From Silene conica (Eukaryota; Streptophyta; Magnoliopsida; Caryophyllales; Caryophyllaceae), in assembly GCA_029255685.2 (NCBI GenBank), contig CM055314.2, positions 43,482,772-43,546,771 on the forward strand: a stretch of 64,000 nt of DNA. Reading direction: 5' to 3'. The position numbers were made by a program, and so were the translations under genes. Numbering within the stretch: position 1 is the first letter of the stretch; every line of letters starts with the position of its first letter. The notes beneath the pieces are model-generated. The model did no database searches. It was not told the origin of the DNA and worked only from the letters and a program-made list of their open reading frames with translations. Of this stretch, positions 43,057-54,437 are shown one piece after another.

Positions 43057-44487
43057 CTAGTTCTCTTGGTCGAACTCCGACCCAGAGTCATCTCCTTCTG
43101 CCTCCTCCTCATCCTCATCATCAGACCCTATGCATGTTCCCGAGGCAGAGCCTGAAGCTTCACCGTACCTATGACCGCCCGCCTGAGGTGTGTACCAGGT
43201 GGGGTGAGTCCAAGGGCCGGTGGGGAGCCTACCCTGAGTAGCGTACTCCAAGTAGCCCGGATACTGGTAAACACTATCGTTCAACTGTTTTTGGTTGAAT
43301 TGCCTGCAAAGGTTCGCCACCATGAGTGGGAGAGATCTGTCATGAACAAAAGGAGGAACAGAAACATTAGGAGGAGCAGTAAAATCAATTGGGTACCCCG
43401 TCCCAGGTGCATCAAAGTAGACACCGGGAGCAGGGACCCTATGGCCTCTAAAGGTGCCTCCTCTAAGTGGAAGGCGGTAGGATGGGAGGAGTGGTCTAGG
43501 CTCCCCCTGAATATTATCAAGGGGTAACATGGGGGGAGCCGTGGTGATGGGGATGCGATCACTGAGGTAGGTGTATACCTTCCAATAATCCTTCCTGTCC
43601 ACCCAATGCACGGACTTGACATAAGCCATGTCCATGTACCGGGAGAGAGTGTTAATCGCATCCTCATAGCGAGGGAACTGAGGAACAAGAAAGTGGGCCA
43701 ATCTAGTGACTAGCCCACCACAAACAATAGTAGTCAAGGAAGTTCCCTCGCCCACCGACACAAAGTGAGAGGCGACCAAATACGCAGTGTTATAAAACTG
43801 CTGACCCGTACGTCTGACATTAAGATAGCCAGACAAAATGGAGAGCTGAATGTTTTTAACATTTTGAGACTCTTTACGGCCAAAAACAGTGTTGGTCATA
43901 AGACGTAAATAATAACGGGGGGCGGGTAAATGAACGGTACTGTTCTTCCTCTTCCTATCGCTGGAATCAGAAAGACAGGACCACATGACATTGTGCGACC
44001 CGGTGGGGTCACCCGTAAGACCCGTAGAAGATAAGCCTAGAAATTGAGCAAATTCATTCAAAGTTAAAGAAAATGTTTCATTGAACAACCGAAAAGAAAT
44101 GCACTTGTTATCATAGCCGGGATTATAAGCTTGAATATTAAAATTAAAGGAGGAAAAGAACTCAAGAGTGAGAAGGGTATAGGTGAACTCATCCATAGTG
44201 ACAAGTCCTGAGAAACCCGTCCCATTGAGCAAGGACACCACATCATCATGACACCCCAAAGCTTGCAATGCCGGAACACAAAGGAACCGGGTGACCACCA
44301 CTAAGCAAAAAGTGGAAAGATGGAGGAAACGGGCTTTTTGCGCTGGAGTGTTGAAGATGATTTGCGGATATTTTGGTAGACTATCCGTATCAAGCGCCGT
44401 CAACCCTCCTGACCTAGGAGCACGACCTCGGGAGGTGCTTGCTCCGGAAGTGCGGGAGCGCTTTCCGTCTTGTCCACGGCTAGACAT
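43057..44487 (-). CDS. W third ORF (Athila-type accessory protein, env position)
   Basis: 476 codons, uninterrupted, on the same strand as W gag-pol and between pol and the 3' LTR, the place of the env-like ORF in Athila elements. N-terminus basic and Ser/Arg rich. Residues about 60-260 (YTLLTLEFFSSFNFN, CISFRLFNETFSLTLNEFA, QFLGLSSTGLTG) resemble the plant Athila ORF-1/plant-transposon-protein family. C-terminus strongly acidic (DDEDEEEAEGDDSGSEFDQ). One hydrophobic stretch (FCLVVVTRFLCVPAL, about 60-75) is the only membrane candidate; no signal peptide is evident, so an envelope role is unproven. It is the only W frame without a stop or frameshift. Function unknown. Confidence 0.75.
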   Translation of the reverse strand: MSSRGQDGKRSRTSGASTSRGRAPRSGGLTALDTDSLPKYPQIIFNTPAQKARFLHLSTFCLVVVTRFLCVPALQALGCHDDVVSLLNGTGFSGLVTMDEFTYTLLTLEFFSSFNFNIQAYNPGYDNKCISFRLFNETFSLTLNEFAQFLGLSSTGLTGDPTGSHNVMWSCLSDSSDRKRKNSTVHLPAPRYYLRLMTNTVFGRKESQNVKNIQLSILSGYLNVRRTGQQFYNTAYLVASHFVSVGEGTSLTTIVCGGLVTRLAHFLVPQFPRYEDAINTLSRYMDMAYVKSVHWVDRKDYWKVYTYLSDRIPITTAPPMLPLDNIQGEPRPLLPSYRLPLRGGTFRGHRVPAPGVYFDAPGTGYPIDFTAPPNVSVPPFVHDRSLPLMVANLCRQFNQKQLNDSVYQYPGYLEYATQGRLPTGPWTHPTWYTPQAGGHRYGEASGSASGTCIGSDDEDEEEAEGDDSGSEFDQEN

Positions 44488-44494
44488 TATGAAT

Positions 44495-45137
44495 CTGAAA
44501 AAAAATCAATAAAATGTAAGTCTTGTGCAACATTGAAAACATTTTCTTAGCAAAAAGAGGAACAAAACACAGAACCAGAAACCTCTGTAACAGTATTTCG
44601 GTCGGCCGACTTCATAGAGAGGTCGGTCGACCACTATCGCTAAAATTTTAGAGTTCCTGTAACAGTGACGGGGTCGGCCGACCTCACCTAGAGGTCGGTC
44701 GACCGACTGCCAGCAAAAATCAGAATACCTGTAAAATCACTGCGGTCGATCGACCTCAAACCTACGTCGACCGACCGACCAAACGAAAGATCGAACTTCT
44801 GGAAAAAATGCAGTTTGGTTGGCCGACCTCTGTTTGGAGTCGGTCGACCGACAACAGTATCATAAAAAGATTCGCGGTTTTGAAATCGTGCAGAAATTAG
44901 GCATAGAAATTGCAAGAAAGAATCATACTAACCCTAACAGCACAAAACCACACACATTTTACAGATCTGAGACTATAAAACCTAAAGGAAGAAGAAAACT
45001 TAAAAAGAAAACACAAACATGCATGAAAACAAAATTAGGAGCCAAAACAAACTGAAAAGGACAAACTAAAACTACCTAGAACTGAATTAGGATGCTAGGA
45101 AACGAAAAAGAGAAAGAAAAAGCTAAGAAACACATAC
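44495..45137 (-). other. Predicted leader intron of W third ORF
   Basis: Donor CAAG|GTATGT (exon ends at 45138) and acceptor TTGATTTTTTTTCAG (intron ends at 44495), 643 bases, ending seven bases before the ATG at 44487. Four twin-motif modules lie inside (44600-44849). Splicing is predicted from consensus only. Confidence 0.55.
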
Positions 45138-45581
45138 CTTGGGTGGAGAAAGATGAAAGAAAGCAAGGAAATTGAGTGAAGGATGAAGAAGGTGGGTGGT
45201 TAGGGTTTTTAAGAGAGAGAGGGAGGTTCAGAAAGTGTGAGCAATTATTGTGTTTTCAAAACACATAAAGACCAAAGACTCTAACTCAAAGAAAAACCGG
45301 AAAAATTACCCGAGGTCGGTCGACCTAATATTTTGGTCGGTCGACCTCTGTCCTGCATACCTGCTCTGTCAGAATTTATTTAATGCTGTCAGAAGGTCGG
45401 TCGACCTTCATAGCGGGTCGGTCGACCTACTTAACTGACGATTCCTCTTATTTTCCTGCAGAATCTCAAAATCCCATCAAGGACTAAAACAGAAACTACA
45501 AAAAACACAAAATTAAGCTAGAACACGGGTTGCCTCCCGTTTAGCGCTGGTTTAGGAGGTCCCGCACGACCCTTTTACCTA
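45138..45581 (-). promoter_or_regulatory. W leader exon and possible internal promoter
   Basis: Between pol and the predicted intron. In W sense it has a CT-rich stretch with an AAACCCTAA telo-box (about 45205) and looks like a plant 5' UTR. Two twin-motif modules (45314-45346, 45395-45427) lie upstream. I see no clear TATA box. It could also be part of a spliced subgenomic RNA from the LTR. Confidence 0.4.
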
Positions 45582-46839
45582 TCAAGAAGCATCCGAAAAA
45601 GGGTCAAAGTAAGAAACTTCAACCTTACCAATAAATTCGTTCTCTCCGCGGAAGTGCTTCACATACTGGCCATTAACTTTGAACCTCTCACCGGATGAGG
45701 TTTCTAACTCTATTGACCCAAATTTTGAGACAGCTGTGATGGTGTAAGGTCCGCTCCACCTGGATTTCAGCTTACCAGGAAAAAGACGAATACGAGCATT
45801 AAAAAGCAACACCCTATCACCTACCTGAAAATCACGCCTAATGATTCTCTTGTCATGCCAGCGCTTTGTTTTCTCTTTGTAAATCCTGGCATTGTCATAG
45901 GCTAACAACCTGAATTCTTCTAACTCATTGAGCTGCAACAAACGCTTCTCACGGGAAAGATTAGGGTCTAAATTAAGATCACAAATAGCCCACCAAGACT
46001 AACGTTCTAACTCTACTGGTAAATGACAAGTCTTGCCATAAATCAACCGGAATGGTGACATTCCTATTGGGGTTTTGAACGCAGTTCTATAGGCCCATAT
46101 GACATCATCAAGTTTTAAACTCCAATCTTTCCTAGACTTAGAAACAACTTTGGCTAGGGTCTCCTTGAGTTCCCTATTAGAGATCTCAACTTGACCACTA
46201 GTCTGAGGGTGATAAGCTAAACCCCTACGATGTTGGACACCGAATTTATTTAGCAAGTCACCTAAGCGTTTCTCCTTAAAATGCATACCTCCATCACTTA
46301 TGACAACCCTAGGGACACCAAAACGAGGAAATAGCTTCTACCCACTTAGAAACATAATCAACAGCTACAAGAATATACCTGTTACCTTGACTACTGGGAA
46401 AAGGTCCTTGATAATCAATGCCCCAGACATCAAAAATCTCTACCTCTAGAATACCAACCTGCGGCATCTCATGTCTTTTTGAGACATTCCCAGTTCTTTG
46501 ACAGACATCACAGCTACCTACAAAATTCCTACAGTCAGCATGCAGAGTAGGCCAATAAAAACCGGACTGTAATACCTTGGCCACGGTTCTAGATGGACCG
46601 TGGTGACCACCATATGCAGAAGAGTGACATGCTTCTAGAATGTCCTTCACCTCCCATTGGGGGACGCATCTCCGGATGAGTCCATCTCCGCATTCCTTTA
46701 AAACATAGGGGTCATCCCAAAAATACTGTTTTGCATCAAACATAAATCTCTTCTTTTGTTGCCATGACAACCCAGGAGGGATTTTACCTGTGACAGCAAA
46801 GTTAGCAAAATCAGCATACCGAGGAGGGGGATAAGAACC
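45582..46839 (-). pseudogene. W integrase, broken
   Basis: Gypsy integrase downstream of RNase H. Zinc region: [14 protein letters not shown] with CDVCQRTG. Core: [10 protein letters not shown] (first Asp), [10 protein letters not shown] (second Asp) and [11 protein letters not shown] (Glu). C-terminal FQVGDRVLLFNARIRLFPGKLKSRW block. Breaks: TAA at 46840-46842 separates it from RNase H, an out-of-frame deletion near 46310 removes about 20 codons between WVEAIS and the second Asp, and TAG at 45999-46001 splits off the C-terminal domain. Not functional. Confidence 0.92.
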
Positions 46840-47951
46840 TTAACTATTAATGATAAATAAACTCTCATAAGGAAATGAATCATCAATAGGTAAAGAATCT
46901 TCCCCATCAGTCAGCTGAAGGCGAGATAGGTGGTCAGCTACCACGTTTTCTGCGCCTTTCTTGTCCCTAATCTCAATGTCAAACTCTTGGAGAAGGAGTA
47001 TCCACCTTAAAAGCCTTGGCTTTGAATCTTTCTTCTGGAAAAGACCTTTCAAAGCTGCATGGTCAGTGTAAACAATTACCTTATTACCTACTAAATAGGA
47101 CCTGAATTTTTCTAAGGCAAACATCACAGCTAGCATCTCCTTCTCAGTAGTGAAATAGTTGACTTGAGTCTCATCTAGGGTGCGGCTCGCATAGTATATA
47201 GCATTAAGAGCCTTATTCTTTCTTTGGCCGAGCACAGCACCTACAGCGTAGTCACTAGCATCGCACATGATCTCAAATGGGAGATCCCAATCTGGTGGCT
47301 GTATGATTGGTGCTGAGATCAAAGCTTCCTTCAACCTGTTAAAAGCTGAAAGGCACTCATCAGTAAAATCAAAGATAGCATCCTTAAGGAGCAACTGTGT
47401 AAGTGGTTTAGCAATCTTAGAGAAGTCCTTAATGAAACGCCTGTAAAAACCTGCGTGTCCTAAGAAACTTCTCACCCCCTTAACATTAACAGGAGGGGGT
47501 AATTGCTCAATCACCTGCACTTTTGCTTTATCTATATGTATACCTTTATCAGAAATTAGATGCCCTAACACTACCCCCTCAGTAACCATAAACTGACACT
47601 TTTCCCAGTTTAAGGCAAGGTTTACATCAATACATCGCTGCAAGACTTTATCAAGAGTAGCAAAGCACTGATCAAACGCATTACCATAAACAGAAAAATC
47701 ATCCATAAATACCTCCATGATGTTTTCTATAAAGTCAGAAAAGATACCCATCATACACCTTTGAAAGGTAGCAGGAGCATTACATAACCCAAAAGGCATC
47801 CTGCGATATGCAAAAACACCCTGTGGGCAAGTAAAAGTAGTCTTACTCTGATCATCAGGATGGATGGGAATCTGGAAAAAACCTGAATAACCATCTAGAA
47901 AACAGAAGAATTTATTAGAAGCCAGTCTTTCAGTCATTTGGTCAATAAAAA
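46840..47951 (-). pseudogene. W RT (second part) and RNase H
   Basis: RT motifs [26 protein letters not shown] and the catalytic FMDDFSVYG, then [19 protein letters not shown]. RNase [43 protein letters not shown]. It is out of frame with the upstream part because a T run (A run in plus sense near 47945-47951) has one base too many. A TAA at 46840 ends it. Confidence 0.93.
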
Positions 47952-50573
47952 AGGGAGGGGGAAATGGTCTTTCTTGGTGGCGGCATTTAACTGTCTATAA
48001 TCAATGCACATCCGCCACCCAGTTACAACTCTAGTGGGTATTAACTCATTTTTATCATTTTTAACCACTGTGGTTCCTCCTTTCTTAGGCACCACCTGAA
48101 CTGGGCTAACCCACTTGGAGTTGCCAACTGAATAGATAATACCTGCATCAAGAAGTTTCATTACCTCAGCCATAACCACCTCCTGCATCTTAGGATTCAA
48201 CTTACGCTGTCCCTGTCTATAAGGCTTATGCCCTTCCTCTAACTCTATTATGTGCATGCAAACATCAGGGCTTATGCCCTTAATATCATCCAAAGAATAA
48301 CCTAAAGCTTTCCTATTCTTTTTTAGAACAGTCATTAAAGCAGAAAGTTGGTTAGGGTCAAGTTTAGAGCTAACAATCGCAGGGTACTGTTCGGTATCAT
48401 CTAAGAAAACATATTTAAGGTTAGGAGGAAGTGGCTTACGCTCTGGTACCTTTACCTCAACGGCCTGAACAGAATCAGTACTAATGGAATAGCACATGTT
48501 TACCAGATTTGCATTGGCCAAGCTTATGAGCTTCTCATTCTCTTCTTCAGTAAACTCATACTCCTCTATCTCTGCTTCTATCACCTCCAGCTCTTCAGCA
48601 TCCTCAGCTGGATTACCTGCACACTTATCCAAAACTGTTAGATCATCTAAGGGATCCTTGGTCAAGGATTCCCTCCAATTAAGGATAACATTCCTGTCTA
48701 TAATATCAATGGAGCAACAAGTATCATCAGTAGGAGTAGTTGCCTTATGGGCAACACTAAACTCGGTAGTGTCATCTCCAACCTCTAAAGTAATGATCCC
48801 GCGTTTTACATCTATTACACCCCCAGCTGTGTGTAAAAATGGTCTACCTAAAATAATAGGTATTTGACTATCCTCAGCAATGTCTAAAACAACGAAATCA
48901 ACAGGAATAAAGAACTTTCCCACTCTAACTGGGACATCCTCTAACACCCCTAATGGTCTTTGGGTTGATCTATCAGCCATCTGTAGGGTAATATTGGTGA
49001 CTTTAAGTCTACCTAAATTGAGTCTTTCACAAACAGAATAAGGCATGACACTGACACTAGCCCCTAGATCACAAAGGGCTTTCCCTATAATATGATTACC
49101 TATGGTACAAGGGATAGAAAAACTACCTGGGTCCTTTAACTTGGGTGCTATATTATTTTGTGAGAGAACATAACATTCCTCCACAAAAGCAAGAGCACCT
49201 TCGTCCTGAAAATTCCTCTTACGACTCAAAATATCTTTCATGAATTTAGCATAAGAAGGTACCTGGGTAATTAAATCAGTGAAAGGGATGGTTACCTCAA
49301 GATTCTTCACCATCTCCAAAAACTTACCGAATTTCCGATCCTCTTTTGAATTTCTTAATGTTTCGGGATATGGAACGGTGACATTAGCCATAGGATCAGC
49401 AACCTTTGGTTTTTTCAGCTGTAATATCTCAGTGAGGCCTTGAAGGAGGGAAGGATCCAGCGATTCGGGAATAGGAACTGCGTTCTGCTCAGGAACATCG
49501 GTCGGTCGACCTTGTACAGGGGTCGGTCGACCAGACGCTGTATCACCGAAATTTTCCTGTTTTCCTGAAACTGATCTCACGTCAGGTATCGAGGTCGGTC
49601 GACCTACAGTAGGGGTCGGTCGACCTCCTGACCTGTGCACGGGATCAATTTCTTCGTTCTGAACTTCAACAGAGTCCTCCTCAGGGTCTGGTCCTTTATA
49701 GGCACGACCACTCCTAAGATTTATAGCATTCAACGTCTCTATGGGTCCTTCAGAACTAGCCGGAGAGCTAGTTGTTTGGTTGGCTATGATTATCAATTGA
49801 TCTCCAAAAGTCTTCATAGAAGAAATTTGAGCCTTTCCCATCTCTAAAACCTGTTTTGTTAGGGCATGAACAAGCTCTCTCAATTCCACAATCTCACCCG
49901 TGTTGTCGACCGTAGTAACTAGGTTCGCACTTTCAAGCTTCAGCTGGGTTGCCTCAAGCTTTTCAAAACGGGCTTCAACGGTTGTCTCAAGAGCCAACAC
50001 TCTATTCATCTCCACATTCAACTTTCGCGAATTCCCACGTGAACTCCCAAAAGTAGCCCTATGCACCGCCATGCCTTCAATGGTGTTCCAACCCTGCATA
50101 TGGTTGGTATTGTTCTGAAATCTTCCATTGGCGGCCGCATCAAGAATCACCTTATAGTCATCGTAGAGGGCGTTGTAAAATTGGTTACATAAGTACCATT
50201 GTTGAAAACCATGGTGAGGGATAGAACGGACCAAATCCTTGAACCGATTCCACGCTTCACAAAATCCTTCATCCGGTCCTTGCTGAAAGTTAGTGATTTG
50301 GCTTCTCAAGTCATTGGCTTTTGCAAGAGGGAAGTATTTTCTGTAGAAAGCCAACGCCAAGGAAGTCCAATCTGTAACCTTCTCAGCTACCCTGTCAAGG
50401 TAACGGTACCAATCTCGCACGGCATCTTTCAATGAATAAAGGAACATCATTGCCAGCACCTCATCCTGTGTCACCTCGGCATGTATGCGTATGGAACAGC
50501 AATAATCTGTGAATGTCGCAACATGCTTCAATGGATCCTCGTTGGGTAGACCAGAAAATTGACTCCGTTCCAC
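47934..50573 (-). pseudogene. W gag-protease-RT (first part)
   Basis: 879 codons. Gag: FSGLPNEDPLKHVATF, FYRKYFPLAKANDLRSQI and FCEAWNRFKDLVRSIPHHGF, as in Athila elements. A linker with two GRPTxxxGRPT segments encoded by twin-motif modules follows (49500-49625). Protease: CDLGASVSVMP (near 49050) and IILGRPFLHTAGG. RT start: [40 protein letters not shown]. The frame shifts near 47945. Upstream, an in-frame-looking gag start at 50686 is separated by a frame change before 50573. Confidence 0.93.
49500..49625 (-). repeat. Two twin-motif modules inside W gag
   Basis: 49500-49532 and 49593-49625, each GGTCGGTCGACC, nine bases, GGTCGGTCGACC. In the W frame each half is read as GRPT, giving GRPTPVQGRPT and GRPTPTVGRPT; the 21-base step keeps the frame. 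Confidence 0.9.
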
Positions 50574-50848
50574 CAGAATGATGTGGTTCGGGTGGATTCA
50601 AAGGAACCAGTTGTGGGAGTAGGCAAGGTAAATCCTTTTGGTAAATCTTGAACCTTTGGCTGCATGTGGTCATAAATAGTATCCATGTCTAAACAAGAGA
50701 GTACTCAAGCCTTCCTCTCAAAAACCTGTCTTCTAATATGCAGAAAACAACACTAGAAGAAAAGGTAAGTAACGGTCTTAAGGAACCTAAGTTCCTTAAG
50801 ACAAGAAAAAAAAATAAACTAAAAACTAACAAACAAAATTATACCGTC
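50574..50848 (-). other. W 5' leader and gag N-terminal codons
   Basis: From the primer site to the long gag frame. An ATG at 50686 opens about 37 codons of gag-like sequence before a one-base frame change; the rest is untranslated leader. Confidence 0.6.
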
Positions 50849-50866
50849 TCCCCGGCAACGGCGCCA
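50849..50866 (-). promoter_or_regulatory. W primer binding site (tRNA-Asp)
   Basis: In W sense TGGCGCCGTTGCCGGGGA, complementary to the 3' end of plant tRNA-Asp, as in Athila/Tat elements; five bases separate it from the 5' LTR. Confidence 0.93.
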
Positions 50867-50871
50867 AAATT

Positions 50872-52113
50872 TGACACCCGTCGTTGAGGGGTGCCAAAGA
50901 TAAGATTTATAAATCCTCAGCTTAAACTAGATAGGATAAGTCAAGGGTCGAACCGCAAGGAGACAAGGTTAATTACGTTTGCGAATTTAAAGTCTATTGC
51001 AAGTAACCAAAAAGGGGGGGTTGATTTATAATTTGGGACGAACAACTAAGGTAGCAAAATAACTAGAAAACTAAAATATGATGAAAAGGAGATTAAGAAC
51101 TTTGGTTCCGCATGCTTAAAACAAGTCAATGAAAGGTAAAATAATCAAATGATACAATCCCAAGGAACAAAGAATAAACCTTTAGGTCAATATTCTACCC
51201 AATCCTTACTGTCTTAGGGTTCCTAGAAAAGCACTAAACTTTCGTTCATAGGGCAATCCCAAAGTTGTTAAACTAACCTAGTAATCTTTCAATCTCAAAG
51301 GATTAGTTCACCAACAACAACGGGGGATTGGTAATTTAATCATAGAACTATCAAAATCAAGTATTTGCCATGGTTCCCCTAATTTCTAATCACAAGAATT
51401 AGCTATGCATGATTTTAATTATGAAACTAACAATAACAAGAATCAAGAACATCAAAGGAATCAACATAATTAAAGATGACAATAATAGGGAAAACATGTA
51501 TTGAGAAACAATAATAAGATGAACAATAAGATTAATTGAAAGGGAAAGATTAATTGTATCAAACTTACAAACTTAATTGGAATTCAAGAACAAAGATTGA
51601 AACTTGGAAAATATTCTCTCTAAACTATGGAGTTTTCTCTAATTTGGGCTGCTTGACCTAATTTTCGAGTTTAGGTCTCCTTAAATAAGTTCTAATTACA
51701 AGATTAAACGAGTAAAACACGAAATAAAAGTCGCGGACGCAGTCGCTGGGTCGGTCGACCTCCTATCCGGGTCGGTCGACCTCTCCTGCTGTTATCAGGC
51801 TTTCCGAATTCTGGGCTTTGGTCGGTCGACCTCTTTGGTGGGTCGGTCGTCCCTTTCCTGTACGTTTCAGCGTAAATTTGGCCCGTAAACAACACTTGGA
51901 TGTGCACCCGGATCCTTGCTCCGCATTATTACTTAAAACAGCTTCCGGAGGACGATTAAAGTTCAGTTTTGCCAGCTTCCGCGTATTCCTACATTTAAAA
52001 CATAGAAATGCCAAAGTAAACCGTTTCGGGAGAAAAAGCAATTAAAAGTCACGAAAATATAAGAAAATACGTGCCAAAAGAATAAATAAAATGCATAAAA
52101 TAGGCACGTATCA
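50872..52113 (-). mobile_element. W 5' LTR
   Basis: 1242 bases, in W sense TGATACGTGCC to GGGTGTCA. Twin-motif modules at 51749-51781 and 51820-51852 (last one has one mutated base, GGTCGGTCGTCC). It is inserted in Z between gag and protease. Confidence 0.93.
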
Positions 52114-53053
52114 AAGATGACATACCAACAGAAGTGACGCGGCCTGCTTTTATGTCCTCACGGTACACTGGACATTTCCGCCTCCAATGCCTAGTCTTGT
52201 GGCAATGGTGGCACTCAATGTTACCGTCTTTGCTCTTTGTCTTGCCTTGTGAGCTACTTGTCTCACCAGGCCCACTCTTAAATCCGGCCCTTTTGAATTT
52301 AGGAGGCTTAGGTACTGTTAGCTCTGTTTGAGCTTTTCCCTTACCCTTTCCCTTCTTTGCAATCATGAGAACGTCTTGCTTCATGCTCCCACTCAAATTA
52401 AGATCCTTCTCGGTCTGTACGAGAAGGGAGTGTAGCTCATGAGGACTTTTCTTCATGTCATTCATGTAATAGTTTGCCCTGAATAAGGAAAAACAATCAT
52501 GAAGTGAATGAAGCATTCGATCAATGATTACGTTCTCACTAATCTTGCAGTTCAGGGACTCCAATTTCTCGACATTCTCATTATCAATCATATTGAGAAT
52601 GTGTGGGCTAACTGGTTGGCCTTTTTGGAGTTTCGCATCGAAGAAGCGACAGGTGTGCTCATATGAAACGATTCTCGGTGCTTTTGAGAATTCGTTTGTG
52701 AGCGTGGTGAAACTCTTATTTGCAACATGGGAAATGAAGCGTCTCTGCAAATTGGGTTCCATTGCAAAAATGAGTACGTTATTTATCGCACCCGCTTCCA
52801 TAACGAAATCACTATAAGCTTGTGATACGTTAGCTCTAGCAGTGGGGCCTGGGTTAGGTGGTAAAGGCTCAATTAAATACTTGAGCTTACCATCAGCTAC
52901 AGCTGCATTCCGTAATGCAGCCTCCCAGTCCGCAAAGTTGGACCCATCATTTTTCAGTCGCGTGGACTGATTCATGTGGTCCATGAAAGCCTTAAGCTAG
53001 GATTCTTTTCTTAGTGTGGCACTAGGCATAGGGGCATCATTATGACCAGCCAT
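52114..53053 (-). pseudogene. Z copia gag
   Basis: Gag of the Z element, forming the RNA-packaging particle. The frame begins at ATG 53053 (MAGHNDAPMPSATLRKES) but has a TAG at codon 19; a second ATG at 52984 opens the long part. Capsid region: GSNFADWEAALRNAAV ... YEHTCRFFDAKLQKGQPV. Zinc knuckle CHHCHKTRHWRRKCP near 52170-52215; its usual Gly is replaced. It is cut at 52114 by W, after which the same polyprotein resumes at 27884. The lack of stops in the body compared with pol is notable but may be chance. Confidence 0.9.
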
Positions 53054-54437
53054 AGTATTTGCAGTATTATTGTTTTGTTTAGTTGAATTCTACACTGTAA
53101 AGAAGAAATTAAAACATAATAAGCATACCATCGTTTTGTAAATAGTCTAGCAAAAACAGTTTAATGCGAGGACTTTAGCATTTATATAATTGATCTTCCT
53201 CAAGAACTATATAAACGATCCCAAGACTCAATTTCAGTAAATTGATAAGCCAACCTCTTGGCTAATTCTACATTTAGAATTCTTGGTCGATAAATTTCTG
53301 TAAATTCTATCTTTAGTCCACCATAACCACAGGATCGTACGAGGGTCATGATGTTGAGGTAAAATAAGTCAACAGCTACTACTTACCCAACGTAGAAGGG
53401 GTCATATGGAGAGTAAGGTCTTATATGCCTGGCGACGAAGAAGGGATTCATAGTAATTTGACTTATAAAAGACTAATCTCAATTTTAGGTTATAGAGGAA
53501 GATCCCATCATCTCTAATTTTAATTCATTTAAGTGAACAAATATCTAGCATGCGAGAATGAATAAACTAAACTAAGGTGATGGCTTTAAGGGAAAAACGT
53601 GTGACATCTTTATGTCGACACAGACTAGGATACATACTATATGAGTCAATTTTAATGCAATTCAGGTGGTTTGGTTTAGGCGGAAAAATGATGCAAAACA
53701 AACATGTGAATGAAAAACAAAACGGAAATAAAGCAAGTCCTAGTGTGGCCTATCCTACCAAAAAGAACAAAAATACAACTTGGAATCCATTCAGCAATGC
53801 ACCCTGAAAGTTTGTCTTGTCTTGATGTTCCTTCTTGGTGATGTAGAGGGAGTGAGCAATCCGATCTCCGTCTTGGTCTTCTTATTTACATTTGAAGAAT
53901 TACATAATAAAATCCTATTATTACATTCTAATTCCCAAAAACGTAAAAAAAATATTACACAAGGGAGATTCGAGATCTCATAAATACATCACAAATTATG
54001 CTTCCTTCATTACGAAAACATAATTTACTAAGGCCACACTAAGTATTACAAAATACAACTGATTGCGAAATTGTATATATAAAACCATTCATTCATTCAA
54101 CAATATATATATAATGCATCATACTAATTAAATTAATCTTTCAAGACATAATTCCGTAATTATGTAGAGTAATTTACCAAACCACCATTTAATGATTTAA
54201 ATTATGTGATAATTCCGTAATTCATCTCATAATTTTACTCAAACAAACATATTCATATTATCGTATAATATGAATTAATCCAACATTATTTTAAACCGTT
54301 TTAAAATAATTAGGTATCAAAACTAGTGAACTTTTTCACCCAAAAATTACACATTATCATTATAATGTAAAAAAAAATTTAAAAGAAAACAGCCCATGAA
54401 GTATAATGGTTTAGCCGAGACAAACCGAGAAAGAAAA
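53054..54437 (-). other. Z 5' leader region; 5' LTR not recognised
   Basis: 1.38 kb upstream of Z gag. I could not align it with the 3' LTR at 23261-24208 and found no primer site. It is A/T-rich with no gene. It ends abruptly at the duplication junction, so the 5' LTR is probably beyond unit 2. Confidence 0.5.

Noticed and set aside
43057-44487. Calling the W third ORF an envelope protein
   Set aside because: Position fits, but no signal peptide and at most one weak hydrophobic segment; similarity is to an uncharacterised Athila/plant transposon family.
44600-44849. Twin motifs as a CRISPR-like array
   Set aside because: 12-bp sites with 9-bp spacers in a plant retrotransposon; sizes and context do not fit.
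53054-54437. 5' LTR of Z
   Set aside because: I found no alignable match to 23261-24208, no primer site and no CCAACA-type end; left as leader.
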